A DNA stretch of 64,000 bases from Aquanectria penicillioides. Its lineage: Eukaryota > Ascomycota > Sordariomycetes > Hypocreales > Nectriaceae. A program made the position numbers and the translations under genes. The DNA is taken from assembly GCA_003415625.1 (NCBI GenBank), contig PYIU01000004.1, positions 2,604,001 to 2,668,000 of the forward strand. The letters run 5' to 3'. Below, piece after piece: positions 11,794-22,753 of the stretch (the stretch's first letter is position 1; every line of letters starts with the position of its first letter). The notes under the pieces are model-generated. The model saw only the letters and a program-made list of their open reading frames with translations. It searched no databases and had not been told where the DNA came from.

Positions 11794-13392
11794 GGCGACA
11801 ACAGAGACTCGGAACCGAGAGTTGGTGGTTACAATTGCGGTGCTGAGAGCCCCTCCACTGATTGAATGTTGACTTTTGACGCGATGCGATGCGACGGTCG
11901 CGTCGCCCCCCTGCATGTGCAGGAGCTGATAAGATAACGGCAGGACGGATACGTCAAGTGGCTTGGACATGAGGCGTGGCTTGAGCAGTGGCTTGCACAT
12001 TGGCATGCACAATGGGTCGCCGATTGATGAGGTTATAGGGCAAGTAAAACCGGAAAAACCCTTAGTCCCGCGTAGCCCATCCGCGTTCAGCAAATTCGCC
12101 TCAACAGAGACTCTCGGCGATTGACCATGAGTCAACAAGGTGCACGCGGGCGCCAGCATGAGGCTAGCATCAGGCACGAGCGGCGATCTGAGTGGCAACT
12201 GAGTGCTTGACGAGTGACAAGATTAGTAATGCGGAGCGAGGTGCCGGTCCCTGAACCTGACGCGCCTCGGACAGTTTTTGTGGAGGGATACGGCCCAAAT
12301 TGGGCAAAGCCTTTCCCAAGAAAATGGGACGCGGGACATGGGACATGGGGCTCGCGCCTCGCAAAGCAAAGCAGAACACGACGCACTGGCTTGGCCCTGT
12401 CGCAGAGCTTGGCTTGAGCCGGGTTGACTTTGATCGCCCAGATTACCCAGCCCGCTGTGTGCGACGGTTGATGGTCGACGTCGCAGTCGTAGTTGCAGTC
12501 GGCGTCAGATCGAATTTCACATCATATTGTCCTGGTGTGTGTCGTTCTCTCAGCGCCACGCTACTACATCGTTCCGCCCGTGACTGACGGACTGACCCCA
12601 AGATCCATAGAAAAGGTTGTCGTGGCCTCTTCCACATCCATATCCGTCCCGAAACTTGACGCCAGCGCATCGCACCCGCCGGCGCCGGTTCCCGACAAAG
12701 CCATATCTAGCACATACCTACTGTCTACTGTGCTAGTTGAGGCCACGGTAGCGGTACCAGGAGCGGATGTGGTAGCTTCGGCGCCAATCCAGATCCAGAT
12801 CCGCGACGCCCCAGGTTCCTCCAAGGTTCCTCCGGGGCTAGGCCGTCTCCTTCGACTCCATCTTTGCTGCTCTAGGCCACGGCGACGCTCCGACGCCCTT
12901 TTTTTTCGCCCTTCGCTGCCTGGTCCCGGTCAACCTTGTCATCTTTCAGAGCCCTCGATGGATTGTCTTCTCTGTTTCTTCTAGTTGTCTTTTCTTTTCA
13001 GTGTCCCCCACCCTCTCTCAAACAATCGACTCCTCTTCTCTCTCTGTCTCCCGCATCATCTACTATTTCCATCTTCAACAACAGCTTTGTGCCATCCTCT
13101 TCCTCTACCACTTCACACTTCACACAAACAATATTTCCTCCTCTTCGACTTTCGCAAACCACATTCGAGTCTTTCGATAATTTTTTTTGAGACAATCTCC
13201 ATCCTTGTCCGCTTCCTTACGTCACTGAGACTCCGGGACACCGCCGCCTCGTAATCCACCTACCAATCTGTGGCTTTTGTTCCAGCCCACACTTTCGACC
13301 TCCTTTCCCTCCCCTACGCCCCTCATACCAGAGCCCGTCGCTCGCTTCATAGTCGTCTCGCTCTCCGCGACCGAATTCCCCCCCCGCCACCT
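11794..13392. promoter_or_regulatory. Divergent promoter region with pyrimidine-rich leader
   Basis: This 1.6 kb lies between CENP-O (-) and the acetyl-CoA transporter (+), which are divergently transcribed. The right third (about 12960-13380) is strongly C/T-rich on the + strand, a typical fungal 5' leader architecture next to a transcription start, and runs into the transporter ATG at 13393 after a C8 tract. Several open frames here overlap on both strands and show no recognisable domain. No TATA box is evident. Confidence 0.45.
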
Positions 13393-15178
13393 ATGACCGC
13401 CAGAGCTCGACGACCTCAAAAACAACCCCGCCGGCCTCCCCTGACTTTAAAAACAGAGGATCCGAATGCCACCCTCAACGGCCACGGTAACGCGAACGGT
13501 AACGGCAAGATGAGCAACGGAGTCGAGATGCGCCGCAAGGCGCCCAACCCCGACGCAAACAACGTCGCCGAGAGCTTCATCAAGAGCGAATCCTTCTCCC
13601 TCGACGACCCTGTCCCGAAGACGCCCGCCCTCAACAACCATGGCTTCTTCGACCTCCCCCTACAAGATCAGCGCAACTTCCTGCTGCTGGTTCTCCTGTA
13701 TTTCTTGCAGGGTATCCCAATGGGCCTGGCCACCGGCTCAGTACCCTTCCTCCTCAAGAACCACATGTCCTATAGCGAAATCGGCGTGTTCAGTCTCGCC
13801 TCGTATCCTTATTCCCTAAAACTGTTCTGGAGTCCCTTTGTGGACGCGGTATGGAGCCCCAAGATCGGGCGACGAAAGACTTGGATTGTCCCTATCCAAT
13901 TCCTATCCGGCTTCGGCATGCTGTGGTTGGGGTCGCATGTGGAGGGCATGATGGAGAGTGCTGGCAAGCCTGGTGGCATGACGGCCTTTTCATTCATGCT
14001 CTGGTGGTTCTTCCTGGTTCTGATGTGCGCGACTCAGGATATCGCTGTTGACGGATGGGCCCTGACGCTGCTGAGCCCCGGAAATGTTTCGTATGCCTCG
14101 ACCGCCCAGACTGTGGGATTGACCGCAGGTCACTTCATGTCTTACACCGTCTTCCTCGCCTTCAATGCCGCTGACTTCGCCAACAAGTGGTTCCGATCCG
14201 TACCCTCCGATGAGGGTCTCGTCTCCCTTGGTGGATATCTGCGATTCTGGGGCTGGGTGTACATCATTGTGACTATCGGACTCGGCATTCTCAAGCGCGA
14301 AGAGAAGTCGCAAAACGAGGACGGCGTGTGGGATGTGTACCGAATCATGTGGGGCATCCTGAAGCTCAAGAACGTCCAGACCATCATTATCGTGCACCTC
14401 ATCGCTAAGATTGGATTCCAAGCCAATGACGGAGTCACCAACCTGAAGCTCCTCGACAAGGGCTTCGGCAAAGACAACATGGCTCTGACGGTGCTCATTG
14501 ACTTTCCCTTCGAAATTGGTCTGGGTTACTACGCGGGCATGTGGTCGCAAAAGTACACCCCCATGCGCCTGTGGTGCTGGGGTTTCGGGGGACGTCTCGT
14601 GGCTGCTCTTTCGGCACAGCTGGTCGTAGCCATCTTCCCGTCCGAGGGCGTGACGTCATGGTACCTTTTGGTAGTCATCGCCGAGCATCTGTTCTCGACC
14701 TTTACGAACACCATCATGTTTGTTGCCGTCTCTGCCTTCCACGCAAGAGTTTCTGATCCCGTCATTGGCGGCACCTACATGACACTCTTGGCAACGTGAG
14801 TACAACCCCGTTATCCCACTCTGATTCGATTAGCTAACATCTCCCAGTGTCTGCAACCTTGGCGGAACATTCCCTCGATACTTCGTCTTGCAGCTGGTTG
14901 ATACCTTTACTGTCGCAACCTGCCAACCAGGCAAGCCTGATGCGCAGGGCCTCAAGGGCCCCCTCGTTACCGAAACGTTCTCCTGCGCGGTGCAGTCTGA
15001 GAAGGACAGGTGTCTGAACGGAGGAGGCACCTGCGAAATGATTCACGACGGATACTATGTGGTAAATATTCTGTGTGTGGCCTTTGGTGTGGCGACCTTC
15101 CTGTGGTACATTAAACCCAAGGTCCTCCACTTACAGAGTCTACCTTTGAGGGCATGGAGACTATCTCCTGGGAAATAA
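13393..15178 (+). CDS. Acetyl-CoA transporter (SLC33A1/Acatn family)
   Basis: Two exons, 13393-14795 and 14848-15178, with a 52-bp intron (donor GTGAGT, acceptor CCCAG); 577 residues. After a basic, low-complexity N-terminus of about 85 residues rich in Asn/Gly repeats, the membrane part begins RNFLLLVLLYFLQGIPMGLA, the characteristic first segment of the Acatn/SLC33 family, followed by the conserved RRKTWIVP and QDIAVDGWALTLL motifs. About 11-12 membrane segments are visible. Exon 2 supplies the Cys-rich loop (CNLGGTFPRYFVLQLVD ... CAVQSEKDRC ... GGTCEMIHDGYY) and the last membrane helix. Human SLC33A1 imports cytosolic acetyl-CoA into the ER lumen for protein and ganglioside acetylation; the fungal role is inferred from that. 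The start is the first in-frame ATG; the frame is open 41 codons further upstream but only from a GTG. Confidence 0.92.
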
Positions 15179-15789
15179 GGGGTGATTTAAAAAGAGTAGC
15201 AAAGATAGTACAGCTTTCCGTGTAACCATATTTGTGTGTATGACCAGAGGGCATTTGTCGCACACTCCTTGATGCGTGCGCCGGGAAGTTATAGAGGAAA
15301 CCCTGATGAAGTGAGCATAGCATGAGCACAAAGGCCGGCAGATTGAGAAGAGTCATTCAAGAACCGTCGCCTCAAAATATAAATGATAATAGCGAAAATA
15401 CAGTAGTTGAAGAAGAAAAAAAGAGGTGAGACATATGTAAGCGCCTCAATGGCCCACACTTTAACCAACATGTCCGCGGCACTCCGGCGTTAACTCTCCG
15501 AGGGCGTTCCGGACAGCACGGACCAAACGCCGGGTTTCGCACGTCGAAACGCCGCGCGATTTCCACTCCGGGCCAGACTCGGCGCAGGGCGGGCGTGGTG
15601 GCAAGCAATCAGATCATAGTCAAAACCCGAACACTTTACACAATAGTTCTTGTCCCGGACCCAAAATCGCGCTCCCAGGCCTGCACCAAATACTCTGTAC
15701 AAACAGGCTATATTCTTCGGACACCTTAATAGTCCCGAATTCCGCGACAAGTCTGGTGGCCAGCCTGGGTTTCTTATAAGCGTTTATGA
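15179..15789. other. 3' flank of the transporter gene
   Basis: No gene recognised. The first half is A+T-rich 3' flanking sequence. A minus-strand frame at 15490-15750 shows no family resemblance. Confidence 0.45.
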
Positions 15790-18340
15790 TTGGCCGTCCA
15801 GTGCAGCGGTGTAGCATGGCAAAATCGTATTGGCATCAACTCCATGACTCTCTCATCACTTTTTACCTACATTCAAAACAGAACAAAACGTATTTACTTG
15901 ATAACTTTAGGACAGTTGCTTTCACTTAAATTTATGGAAAGAACCAATATTGGCGCGATATGCATCATCTTGGATGGATTCTTGTCAATATTATAGAGCA
16001 CTAACAAGGGAGATGCCCTGATACTGGTACCAACTTCGTCGGACATTGATCGAGCTTCCTACAAAGGCTGGGAAACCTGGTCACAGTTCGTTGCTTTGGC
16101 AAGGCTACTACCGCCAAAACTCGTTTCCAAAGGGCCCAAGTAATCCTTCTATCATGCTAAAAGACGTCCCTGCGCTACCTGACACTCTTCCTAAGCGTGG
16201 TGCACTAACTGGGCGGCCATTATGGCAGATATCACATTGTGGTTATGACGACGATGGCGTACACTAAGAGGGGTGGAATTTGCCTGGGATTCAAAAGCAC
16301 TACGCCCTTTCGGTCCCTAAACCTATGGAGTTTCATGTATCATCTGAACTCTGCTACGAACAACCTTTCCACTCCAGGGGAACTCTTACTGCTGACACTG
16401 TGCTGGTCCTATATACTCTCTGTACGATTTTGGGAACTTCAGCACAATACTGCGATATAAACTACAATGTCCCTCCAACCAAAATTAAGCAAAAATTCCT
16501 GCTCTCAACCCGGTGTTATCAACCTCCATTTAGGAGTTGCGTCCCATGATTTGGTTAGGTGGCTTTGCGCTATCCTCGTGCCTACTCTAAAAACAGGCTG
16601 GTGGGTAGAGAAGGCGGTTTTGCGCCATGGGCTGCCTTCATATCCGGAAATGTACAACTTAGTGTTTTACGTTGACAATGATGTCTCATTCTCTACACAT
16701 GAACTAGCACCTGACTCGAAGAGGGACACTGAGCTCTTCATAGAACTTTGCCACTTGTACGGTTTCGAACCCAGCAAAGATAAGGGCGACAAATCTTCTC
16801 CGCTGTCTTCTGTTACAGCTGCTTTTCTAGCAACCCTCGCACTTCCATTTTACCGGGTTTCCAATTCGCAACCGCAATTTTCTATACCGATACTCAGAAG
16901 AACGCATAGATCTGCCCCAATTCAAGTCGAACCCATACATCAATACGTCGCTGACCCCTAGTACTATATGGCATTGAGCATGCATCCGACGTCTGTTGGG
17001 TAGATCATTTGGAGTATGTTCCGGCATCTAGAAATCGAATGCAACGTGGTCAGTCAATGTCTAGGTTCTATCCTCAGCGTGTTGCGACCGATCATCGAAG
17101 CTAAGAATCTGGATCTCCTCGCCAAAATATTTGCATTCTGGCAGCCACGTAGTTTTTTTTATGGTAGCAATGTATCTTGCTTTTCGGAGATACCGCCGTT
17201 CTTGATTATATTGTGAGATATCTAGAACCTCTCAACGATCGTTGGGGGTATGGATCGATGGCATCACCGGATACTACGGTCTCGGCGTGGACAGGATCGT
17301 CTCAATCTTTTCTTGAAGAAATTTCAGGTAATTCCGCTACCTCAGAGGAAAATATACCGCGCTCTGAACTACTCAAACATCGTTGCAATTTTTGTCTCCA
17401 AGATACCTCCTCTTCGCAACTGTCCTGGCGACCTTTTGGGAGTGATACAAAGAAAATAATAGAGCTTGAGCTTTGGCCATATCTGGAGAGCCCGGAGAAG
17501 GTAAAGGCGACAGCCATGAGACTGGTGAGTATCGGCAGGGCAAATGTTATTCGATAGAACGTGTCTTGAAATGGGTCGTATCGACAAGAAACCTTGGCGA
17601 ATTGGAGGAATCAGTTGAGTAGATGTAAGCTCAGCATAGGGCTAAATAGGCATTCAAACTCACTGATTAAGCAAAGCTGGTAGAAAAGGAGCCACGTACA
17701 CAAAGTGAGTCAGCGATAGGTTCCGGATTTGGCTATCCCAAAGGCTGCGAGACCAGAAGACGTAAGACCAAAACCTGCCCCATCCCGGCGGGCGGCTTGC
17801 AAGAGTATATAATGCAGCATAGGGACGCCGATCTTAATCTCGAGGCTCCTGGCCACACAGCCTTGCTATTCCTAGGGAGACGCCGAAGGCGTCGACATCA
17901 GGGCCCTGTAATGATTGTACATGTTTCTAACATGAGCCCATGACGTGATTAGTTCATATTAGAAGTAAGAATGTGGCATGACAGCCGTGTGTATATCCAC
18001 TACGTTTGCAACGGTAAATCAAGATGAGATAGGGAATCTCTGTCTATAAATAGTCGCGTAGCGCATATATCTACAGAGTTCCCATAATTGTATTCTTCAC
18101 AACTCGGGTCGTGGCCGCTAGACTTCTAGTAGCGACTGTTGGATATAAAAAAACTTATCTGGGCTTCTGACTTCGTCTTGTCTCTGTCCCCACTGAAAGA
18201 AGGCCTAGACACATCCCTGGATCTGTCGGGGACACTAAGCCAATACGGGATAGAGAGCTGCATCTCGTCAATGCTAGCTGGTGCAAAGAACACCAAATTA
18301 TGGTCCCTTCAGCGGCCGAATTGTTGTTTCTAGGACTTCC
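15790..18340 (+). pseudogene. Decayed multi-frame coding relic of an unnamed family
   Basis: Several adjacent plus-strand frames (about 16046-16267, 16280-16549, 16467-16961, 17016-17216, 17177-17557) read like consecutive pieces of one soluble protein. They have balanced amino-acid composition and natural-looking segments (WWVEKAVLRHGLPSYPEM, NLVFYVDNDVSFSTHEL, VLDYIVRYLEPLNDRWGYGS), but they fall in different frames and are separated by stops, without introns that join them. I cannot name the family. The flank to 18340 contains a further short frame (18139-18333) of the same character. The sequence is A+T-richer than the neighbouring genes. Interpretation: an inactivated gene copy, possibly a member of a repeated fungal family. 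Alternatives are chance frames or heavy sequence error, but the number of breaks argues against error alone. Confidence 0.42.
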
Positions 18341-19076
18341 TGTCACTCGCAAATGGGCTCCAAATCATTGACATTGAATTTTAGATCATCTCTGTCTACA
18401 AAACACCCCAGAGCCCTATATGGATGGATGGGTTATCTGCATTGCATGGTTCCATGCGCGGTGGGGCCAAGTTTTGCCCGGCACCGAGGTCATGCAGTGC
18501 AGTGCAGTGCAGCCTCTCGTCGGCTTTTCTTCAGCGTCACAAATTTATCATCCCCAAAACCAGAACACATGGCTCCGGAGATCCGGACGCTTCTGTCGAT
18601 CCCTCGGGCGGTCGGAAAAGTATGATGCATGCCCGAGAATCCCTCAAGCGAGGTCCCCTTCTCTCGCTTTTTTCTTTTTTCTTTTTTTTGTGTGTCCCTT
18701 GTTCTATTTAATTCCACCTTGAACTACATCTCGCCAGCCCCCGGGATGGATACTGCTTCGTAGTTGTGAGCACAGGCGATGGGGCGGTTGTGTGAATACG
18801 GACACCGCAATGTGCACCCCAGCTAACAAAATGGCTCAGACGATTCCTCCCTCTCTGTCTCCTACTTCTCCTCCTCCGTCGCAATCGCAATTGTCCGCGC
18901 CGGAACTTGACTCTCCGCCTCAGCTTTCCCTCTCCCTCTCCTTCAACCTCACTCGCCGGCCCTCCGGCTCTGACTCGTCCGGTTCCCCCGCGTCTGACGC
19001 CGGCTGCTCCTCCGGCTCCGACTTCCGCTCCGGAGCTTCCCTCTCTGCCTCAACCTCCACCTCGTCGCTCTCCACC
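18341..19076. promoter_or_regulatory. Promoter and leader of the PPC ligase gene
   Basis: Contains a GCAGT repeat near 18494-18512, pyrimidine tracts near 18660-18695, and a C/T-rich Ser-Pro coding-compatible stretch from 18831 to 19076. The stretch is in frame with the downstream start and could be an N-terminal extension beginning at the ATG at 18831 (good context, AACAAAATGG) or simply leader. No other feature seen. Confidence 0.4.
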
Positions 19077-20179
19077 ATGGCCGCGACCGCAACCACCACC
19101 GCCGAGGCCCTGGCGGCTGAAGATGCCTACTTTGCGCAGAACCCGCCCCGCGCAACCTGGAGGCGCACAAGGCGCTCGCCCGGAGCTTCATCGAGGCCCA
19201 TGCCGCCGCCGGCCGGCGCGTGGTGCTCATCACCTCCGGCGGCACCACCGTCCCGCTGGAGCGCCAGACTGTGCGCTTCATTGACAACTTCAGCGCCGGC
19301 ACCCGCGGCGCCACCAGCGCAGAGTACTTTCTGGAGGCCGGGTACGCCGTCATCTTCCTGCACCGCGAGTTCAGTCTGCTGCCGTACTCGCGCCACTATT
19401 CCCACGCCACCGACTGCTTCTTGGACTTCCTGACCGAGAGCGGCGACGGCGGCGTCACTGTGCGTCCCGAGGACGAGCAGAAGATGCGGGGCGTGCTGCG
19501 CAAGTACCGCCAGGCCCGGGACAGCAACACGCTTCTCATGCTGCCCTTTGTCACCATTGTCGACTACCTGCACGAAATCCGCGAGATTTCTCGCCTCATG
19601 CGGCCTCTGGGTCCCTCCGGCCTGCTGTATCTCGCCGCTGCCGTGTCCGACTTCTTCGTGCCTCCTGACCGCATGGCGGAGCACAAGATCCAGTCGACCA
19701 ACGCCGTGGAGGAGCGCAAGCCCTCGTCAGATGACGAGGAGACGTTTGACAACTTTGATTCGTCGCCAGCGGTCCCGCGATCCAAGCGACTGGTCATTGA
19801 CTTGGACCCAGTGCCCAAGTTCCTCAAGAACCTGGTGGACGGGTGGGCGCCCGAGGGCATGATTGTGTCGTTCAAGCTGGAGACGGACCCGACCATCCTG
19901 GTGCACAAGGCCCGGTACAGCCTGGACCGTTACCAGCACCACCTAGTGATCGGCAACCTCCTTTCGACGCGCAAGTGGGAGGTTGTGTTTGTGAGCCCCG
20001 GCCGCGACGACCGCTGGGTGCGAGTGCCGCGCGAGGGCGGCTGGGGCGAGGCCGAGCTGCGACCTCTGCGAGCGGACGAACTGCCGCGAGAGGATCCCGG
20101 CGTGGAGATTGAGGGCCTGATCATCCCGGCGGTCAAGGAGCTGCATGAGCAGCACATCAAGGGGCTGAAGAAGAACTAG
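19077..20179 (+). CDS. CAB2: Phosphopantothenate-cysteine ligase, frame-broken once
   Basis: Second step of coenzyme A synthesis from phosphopantothenate (joins cysteine, nucleotide-dependent), cytosolic, essential in yeast. The body shows the CoaB/DFP signature [14 protein letters not shown], then [33 protein letters not shown] and [19 protein letters not shown]. The ATG at 19077 (context CACCATGG) opens residues ending [11 protein letters not shown], but the frame then changes: the region beginning [13 protein letters not shown] lies one frame over and has a TGA upstream and no usable ATG before the nucleotide-binding loop. Adding one base at the C4 run 19146-19149 would join both parts into about 367 residues, the size of yeast Cab2 (365). 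No intron fits the break. I therefore read the gene as real and the break as a probable single-base sequence error. An alternative start is the ATG at 18831. Confidence 0.88.
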
Positions 20180-20559
20180 GCGGGCGCCGGAGCGGTGCAT
20201 TTAATGAGACAGAGAGCGAAACATGCATTGTCACCATCATCATCATCATCATCATCATCGGGAATACACAAATCTGTAGAGTTAGGACCGAGACCCCCGT
20301 GGGTGCACAGGACCGGCGGTTTTTTTTTTAAAAAAAAAAAACAGAAAAAAAAAACACAATAGAAAAGTATTACCTACCACATGCTATGAACTGTGACTCT
20401 GAGGGCACCATTGACGACTATTTGGCTGATACGGGAGAGAAGACCTCACGACTTTCTACATTGGGAAGTAAAGAGTTACTTCCAATTAATAAAAAAATAT
20501 GTTTCAAAAACAATTAAACCATGTACTTGAACTAATCATATCGTCATATGTGATGCTCA
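20180..20559. other. Convergent 3' region with CAT repeat and T/A palindrome
   Basis: Lies between the convergent PPC ligase (+) and TPR gene (-). It holds a perfect (CAT)8 microsatellite at 20235-20258 and a T10-A12 block at 20320-20341 that is self-complementary, followed by a second A-run. These are ordinary 3' flank features, possibly serving polyadenylation on both strands. Confidence 0.6.
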
Positions 20560-22263
20560 TTACTGGCAGCTATTACACTTAGAAGTCTCCTCGGTTTCTA
20601 GCCGACAGAAGCACGATGCCTTGATGGGCACATCCGCCATGGCCACTGCTGCCGCCAGGGAGCTCTCCAGCTCCTTGGCCTCGGCCTCGGCTGCTCGACC
20701 CAGCTTCCGCAGACACTCGTGCGCTCCGTGGAGAGCCCACACGTTGTTCCTGTGCTGCAGGGCGCGAGGGAGCTCGTTGTTCAGGCCCAGATCCGCCATG
20801 TACACCCCGAGGGCCTCCTCTACGTGGCCCTGCTCGAGCAGCAGCGCTCCGTACGCGTGCCGCGTGGGCTGCATCCAGCCCCATGGCTCGTCGTAGGGCA
20901 GATTGTCCTCCCTGTCGATGGCCTTGCGAAGGTGCTCGTAGGCCAAGTCGAAGTTGCCCCGGCGATATTCCAGCTCCCCGTCCAGCATCGCCTCGGCCAC
21001 GCCGAGGATGTCGCGGCACGTGTTGTTGAAGAGCGTCCTCGAGGGCTGGACTCTCTCAACTGCTTGATGGAAGAGGGTTCTCTGTGCAGCAGCTTCTTCG
21101 ACTCGCCCCGAAGCCGCGTGGGCAACGCCCTTTGCGTAGTGCAGAATCGCCGTGGTCATTGAGTACAGGCCCTGGTCGTCCGGAAGCTCGAGCTCAGCGA
21201 TGTCGTCCCATTTGCCGAATCTGATCAGGACGTGAGCGCGAAGCGTGAGAAAGGCCTCCAGCCAATCTGCCATGGGAGGCGATTCCACCTGCAGCAGCTC
21301 CTTTGGCATGGATGCCTCCAGCTTGGCGACCGTCTCGAGGGCTATCTTGGACTTGCCGGCGAACATGGCAGCGTAGACGCAAAAGTGGTAGTCGTGCGAC
21401 CTGTACAGGGTGTAAAAGTTCAGCGGCCCTGCCTTGGACAGGAACTTCTCGTCGGCCACGCTCGCCCGGGAGTTTGATTCGATGGCTTGCTGGTACTGGC
21501 CGCACAGGACATCGAGGTGGGTTGGCATGTGGTGTAAGTGACCCCCGTCGGGGACGAGGCCTCGAAGGTGACCTGCAATGGGGAGTGCGGATTCCGGCGA
21601 GGGGGACATCTCCATGAGGTGAATGTACATGTGCAGCAGCCCGGGATGCTTCAATGCGCCTCCTAGCCCAAGACCGCGATCGATGGCGGCCTTGATCTCC
21701 ATGGTCCGCGCTCCTTCAGTTGGCTCGCCGGTTCGCAGATCCCACAGCTGCCAGGGAGTCAAGTTCATGAGGGCATCGGCGTAGATTGTGATGACGTCGA
21801 GGTCGTCTGAAAACTCGTTGAAGACGGCTTCCATGGCCTTTGCAAACCCTTGGTTCCACGTCTCGCAGTTCAACGCAGGCTTCTCCTGGGGGTAGCGAGC
21901 CTGGATGGCCTTGACCAGCGCCTGTTCGACGGGAGTGACGCCGGCAATGTTGGCGAGCGCCGACTGAGCTGCGTGATAACCCCTGCTGACGGCTGCGACC
22001 AGATCCTTCTCGTCAAAGAAGCTCCATTGCTTATTGTAATTGGGGCCGACTGAATATGCGAGACCCCAGTAGGCCATTGCGCAGCCGGGGTCGGCCGAGA
22101 TGGCACGCTCGAAGCAGGCGACCGACTCTTCATGATTAAAGGCATAGGCCCAGACTAGACCGCGATCAAACCAGGTTTGGCTGGCGGCGCTGATGGTTGT
22201 GACCTTGTGGTGATACGTCCCCAAGTCGTACGCGTAGTCGCCATCTCCAGAGGTTGGCTGCAT
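20560..22263 (-). CDS. TPR-repeat protein with C-terminal Cys motif
   Basis: An intact, intronless 567-residue protein starting at ATG 22263. It consists of helical tetratricopeptide-type repeats; the first clear one is residues about 31-70 (WFDRGLVWAYAFNHEESVAC, then a Pro-terminated helix pair). Two His-rich motifs stand out, HMYIHLMEM (211-219) and GHLHHMPTHLDVLCG (241-255), and the protein ends with four cysteines in the form CFC then CNSC. The combination suggests possible metal binding, but that is inference. Proteins with this layout occur in fungi and in bacteria and are annotated only as TPR proteins; I do not know a function. No signal peptide or membrane segment is visible. The neighbouring MCT-like transporter is transcribed in the same direction 490 bp upstream of its start. 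Confidence 0.82.
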   Translation of the reverse strand: MQPTSGDGDYAYDLGTYHHKVTTISAASQTWFDRGLVWAYAFNHEESVACFERAISADPGCAMAYWGLAYSVGPNYNKQWSFFDEKDLVAAVSRGYHAAQSALANIAGVTPVEQALVKAIQARYPQEKPALNCETWNQGFAKAMEAVFNEFSDDLDVITIYADALMNLTPWQLWDLRTGEPTEGARTMEIKAAIDRGLGLGGALKHPGLLHMYIHLMEMSPSPESALPIAGHLRGLVPDGGHLHHMPTHLDVLCGQYQQAIESNSRASVADEKFLSKAGPLNFYTLYRSHDYHFCVYAAMFAGKSKIALETVAKLEASMPKELLQVESPPMADWLEAFLTLRAHVLIRFGKWDDIAELELPDDQGLYSMTTAILHYAKGVAHAASGRVEEAAAQRTLFHQAVERVQPSRTLFNNTCRDILGVAEAMLDGELEYRRGNFDLAYEHLRKAIDREDNLPYDEPWGWMQPTRHAYGALLLEQGHVEEALGVYMADLGLNNELPRALQHRNNVWALHGAHECLRKLGRAAEAEAKELESSLAAAVAMADVPIKASCFCRLETEETSKCNSCQ

Positions 22264-22753
22264 CTTGAGAGCCGCTACAAACTAATACACACCAAGAGAG
22301 GGAGGTTCAAAGGTACATGTCGCAGTCTAAGTTGACTTCGATCCTTTCCGCCTCCAAAATTGGCCTATTTTGTCGTCGGCTCAGATGCGGGGAGAGTGTG
22401 TGTGGGACCTTCGGCACGCGTCCGAGTCTTGAATCCCCGAGACATTCGGCGATTGATGGTTCTTCACGTCGCTCTGGTTCTGAAACGACTCTAGATATTC
22501 AAAATGTATTTTCCTATTAGGACTACGAATAGAATGTAATCTATATACGGTATCTGAATGTTGAACTGCAATGTAACGCGGAACGCCAATGTCAACCAGA
22601 CGCCTGTGCTATGCCGTTTTTCGGTTTCCCAATTTTTGTTTTCCTGTTTTCCGACCAATGCCCAATGTAAATCAAACCAGTCCGATGCCATGGTGGCAAT
22701 TCATGTTGCTTTTGTTGTTTCCTTTCTTCGTTGCTGTTTGCAGTGTCAGCTGT
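22264..22753. other. Intergenic region between TPR gene and transporter
   Basis: Promoter of the TPR gene and 3' flank of the transporter, both on the minus strand. Nothing else is recognised. Composition is mixed with an A+T-rich patch near 22500-22560. Confidence 0.5.

Noticed and set aside
11584..12198. A 204-codon minus frame as a separate gene
   Set aside because: Its 3' part is exon 1 of CENP-O read through the intron; the upstream part has no good start and no domain.
18792..19433. A 213-codon plus frame as an independent gene
   Set aside because: Its start is the PPC ligase N-terminus and its end is the out-of-frame shadow of the ligase after the C4 run.
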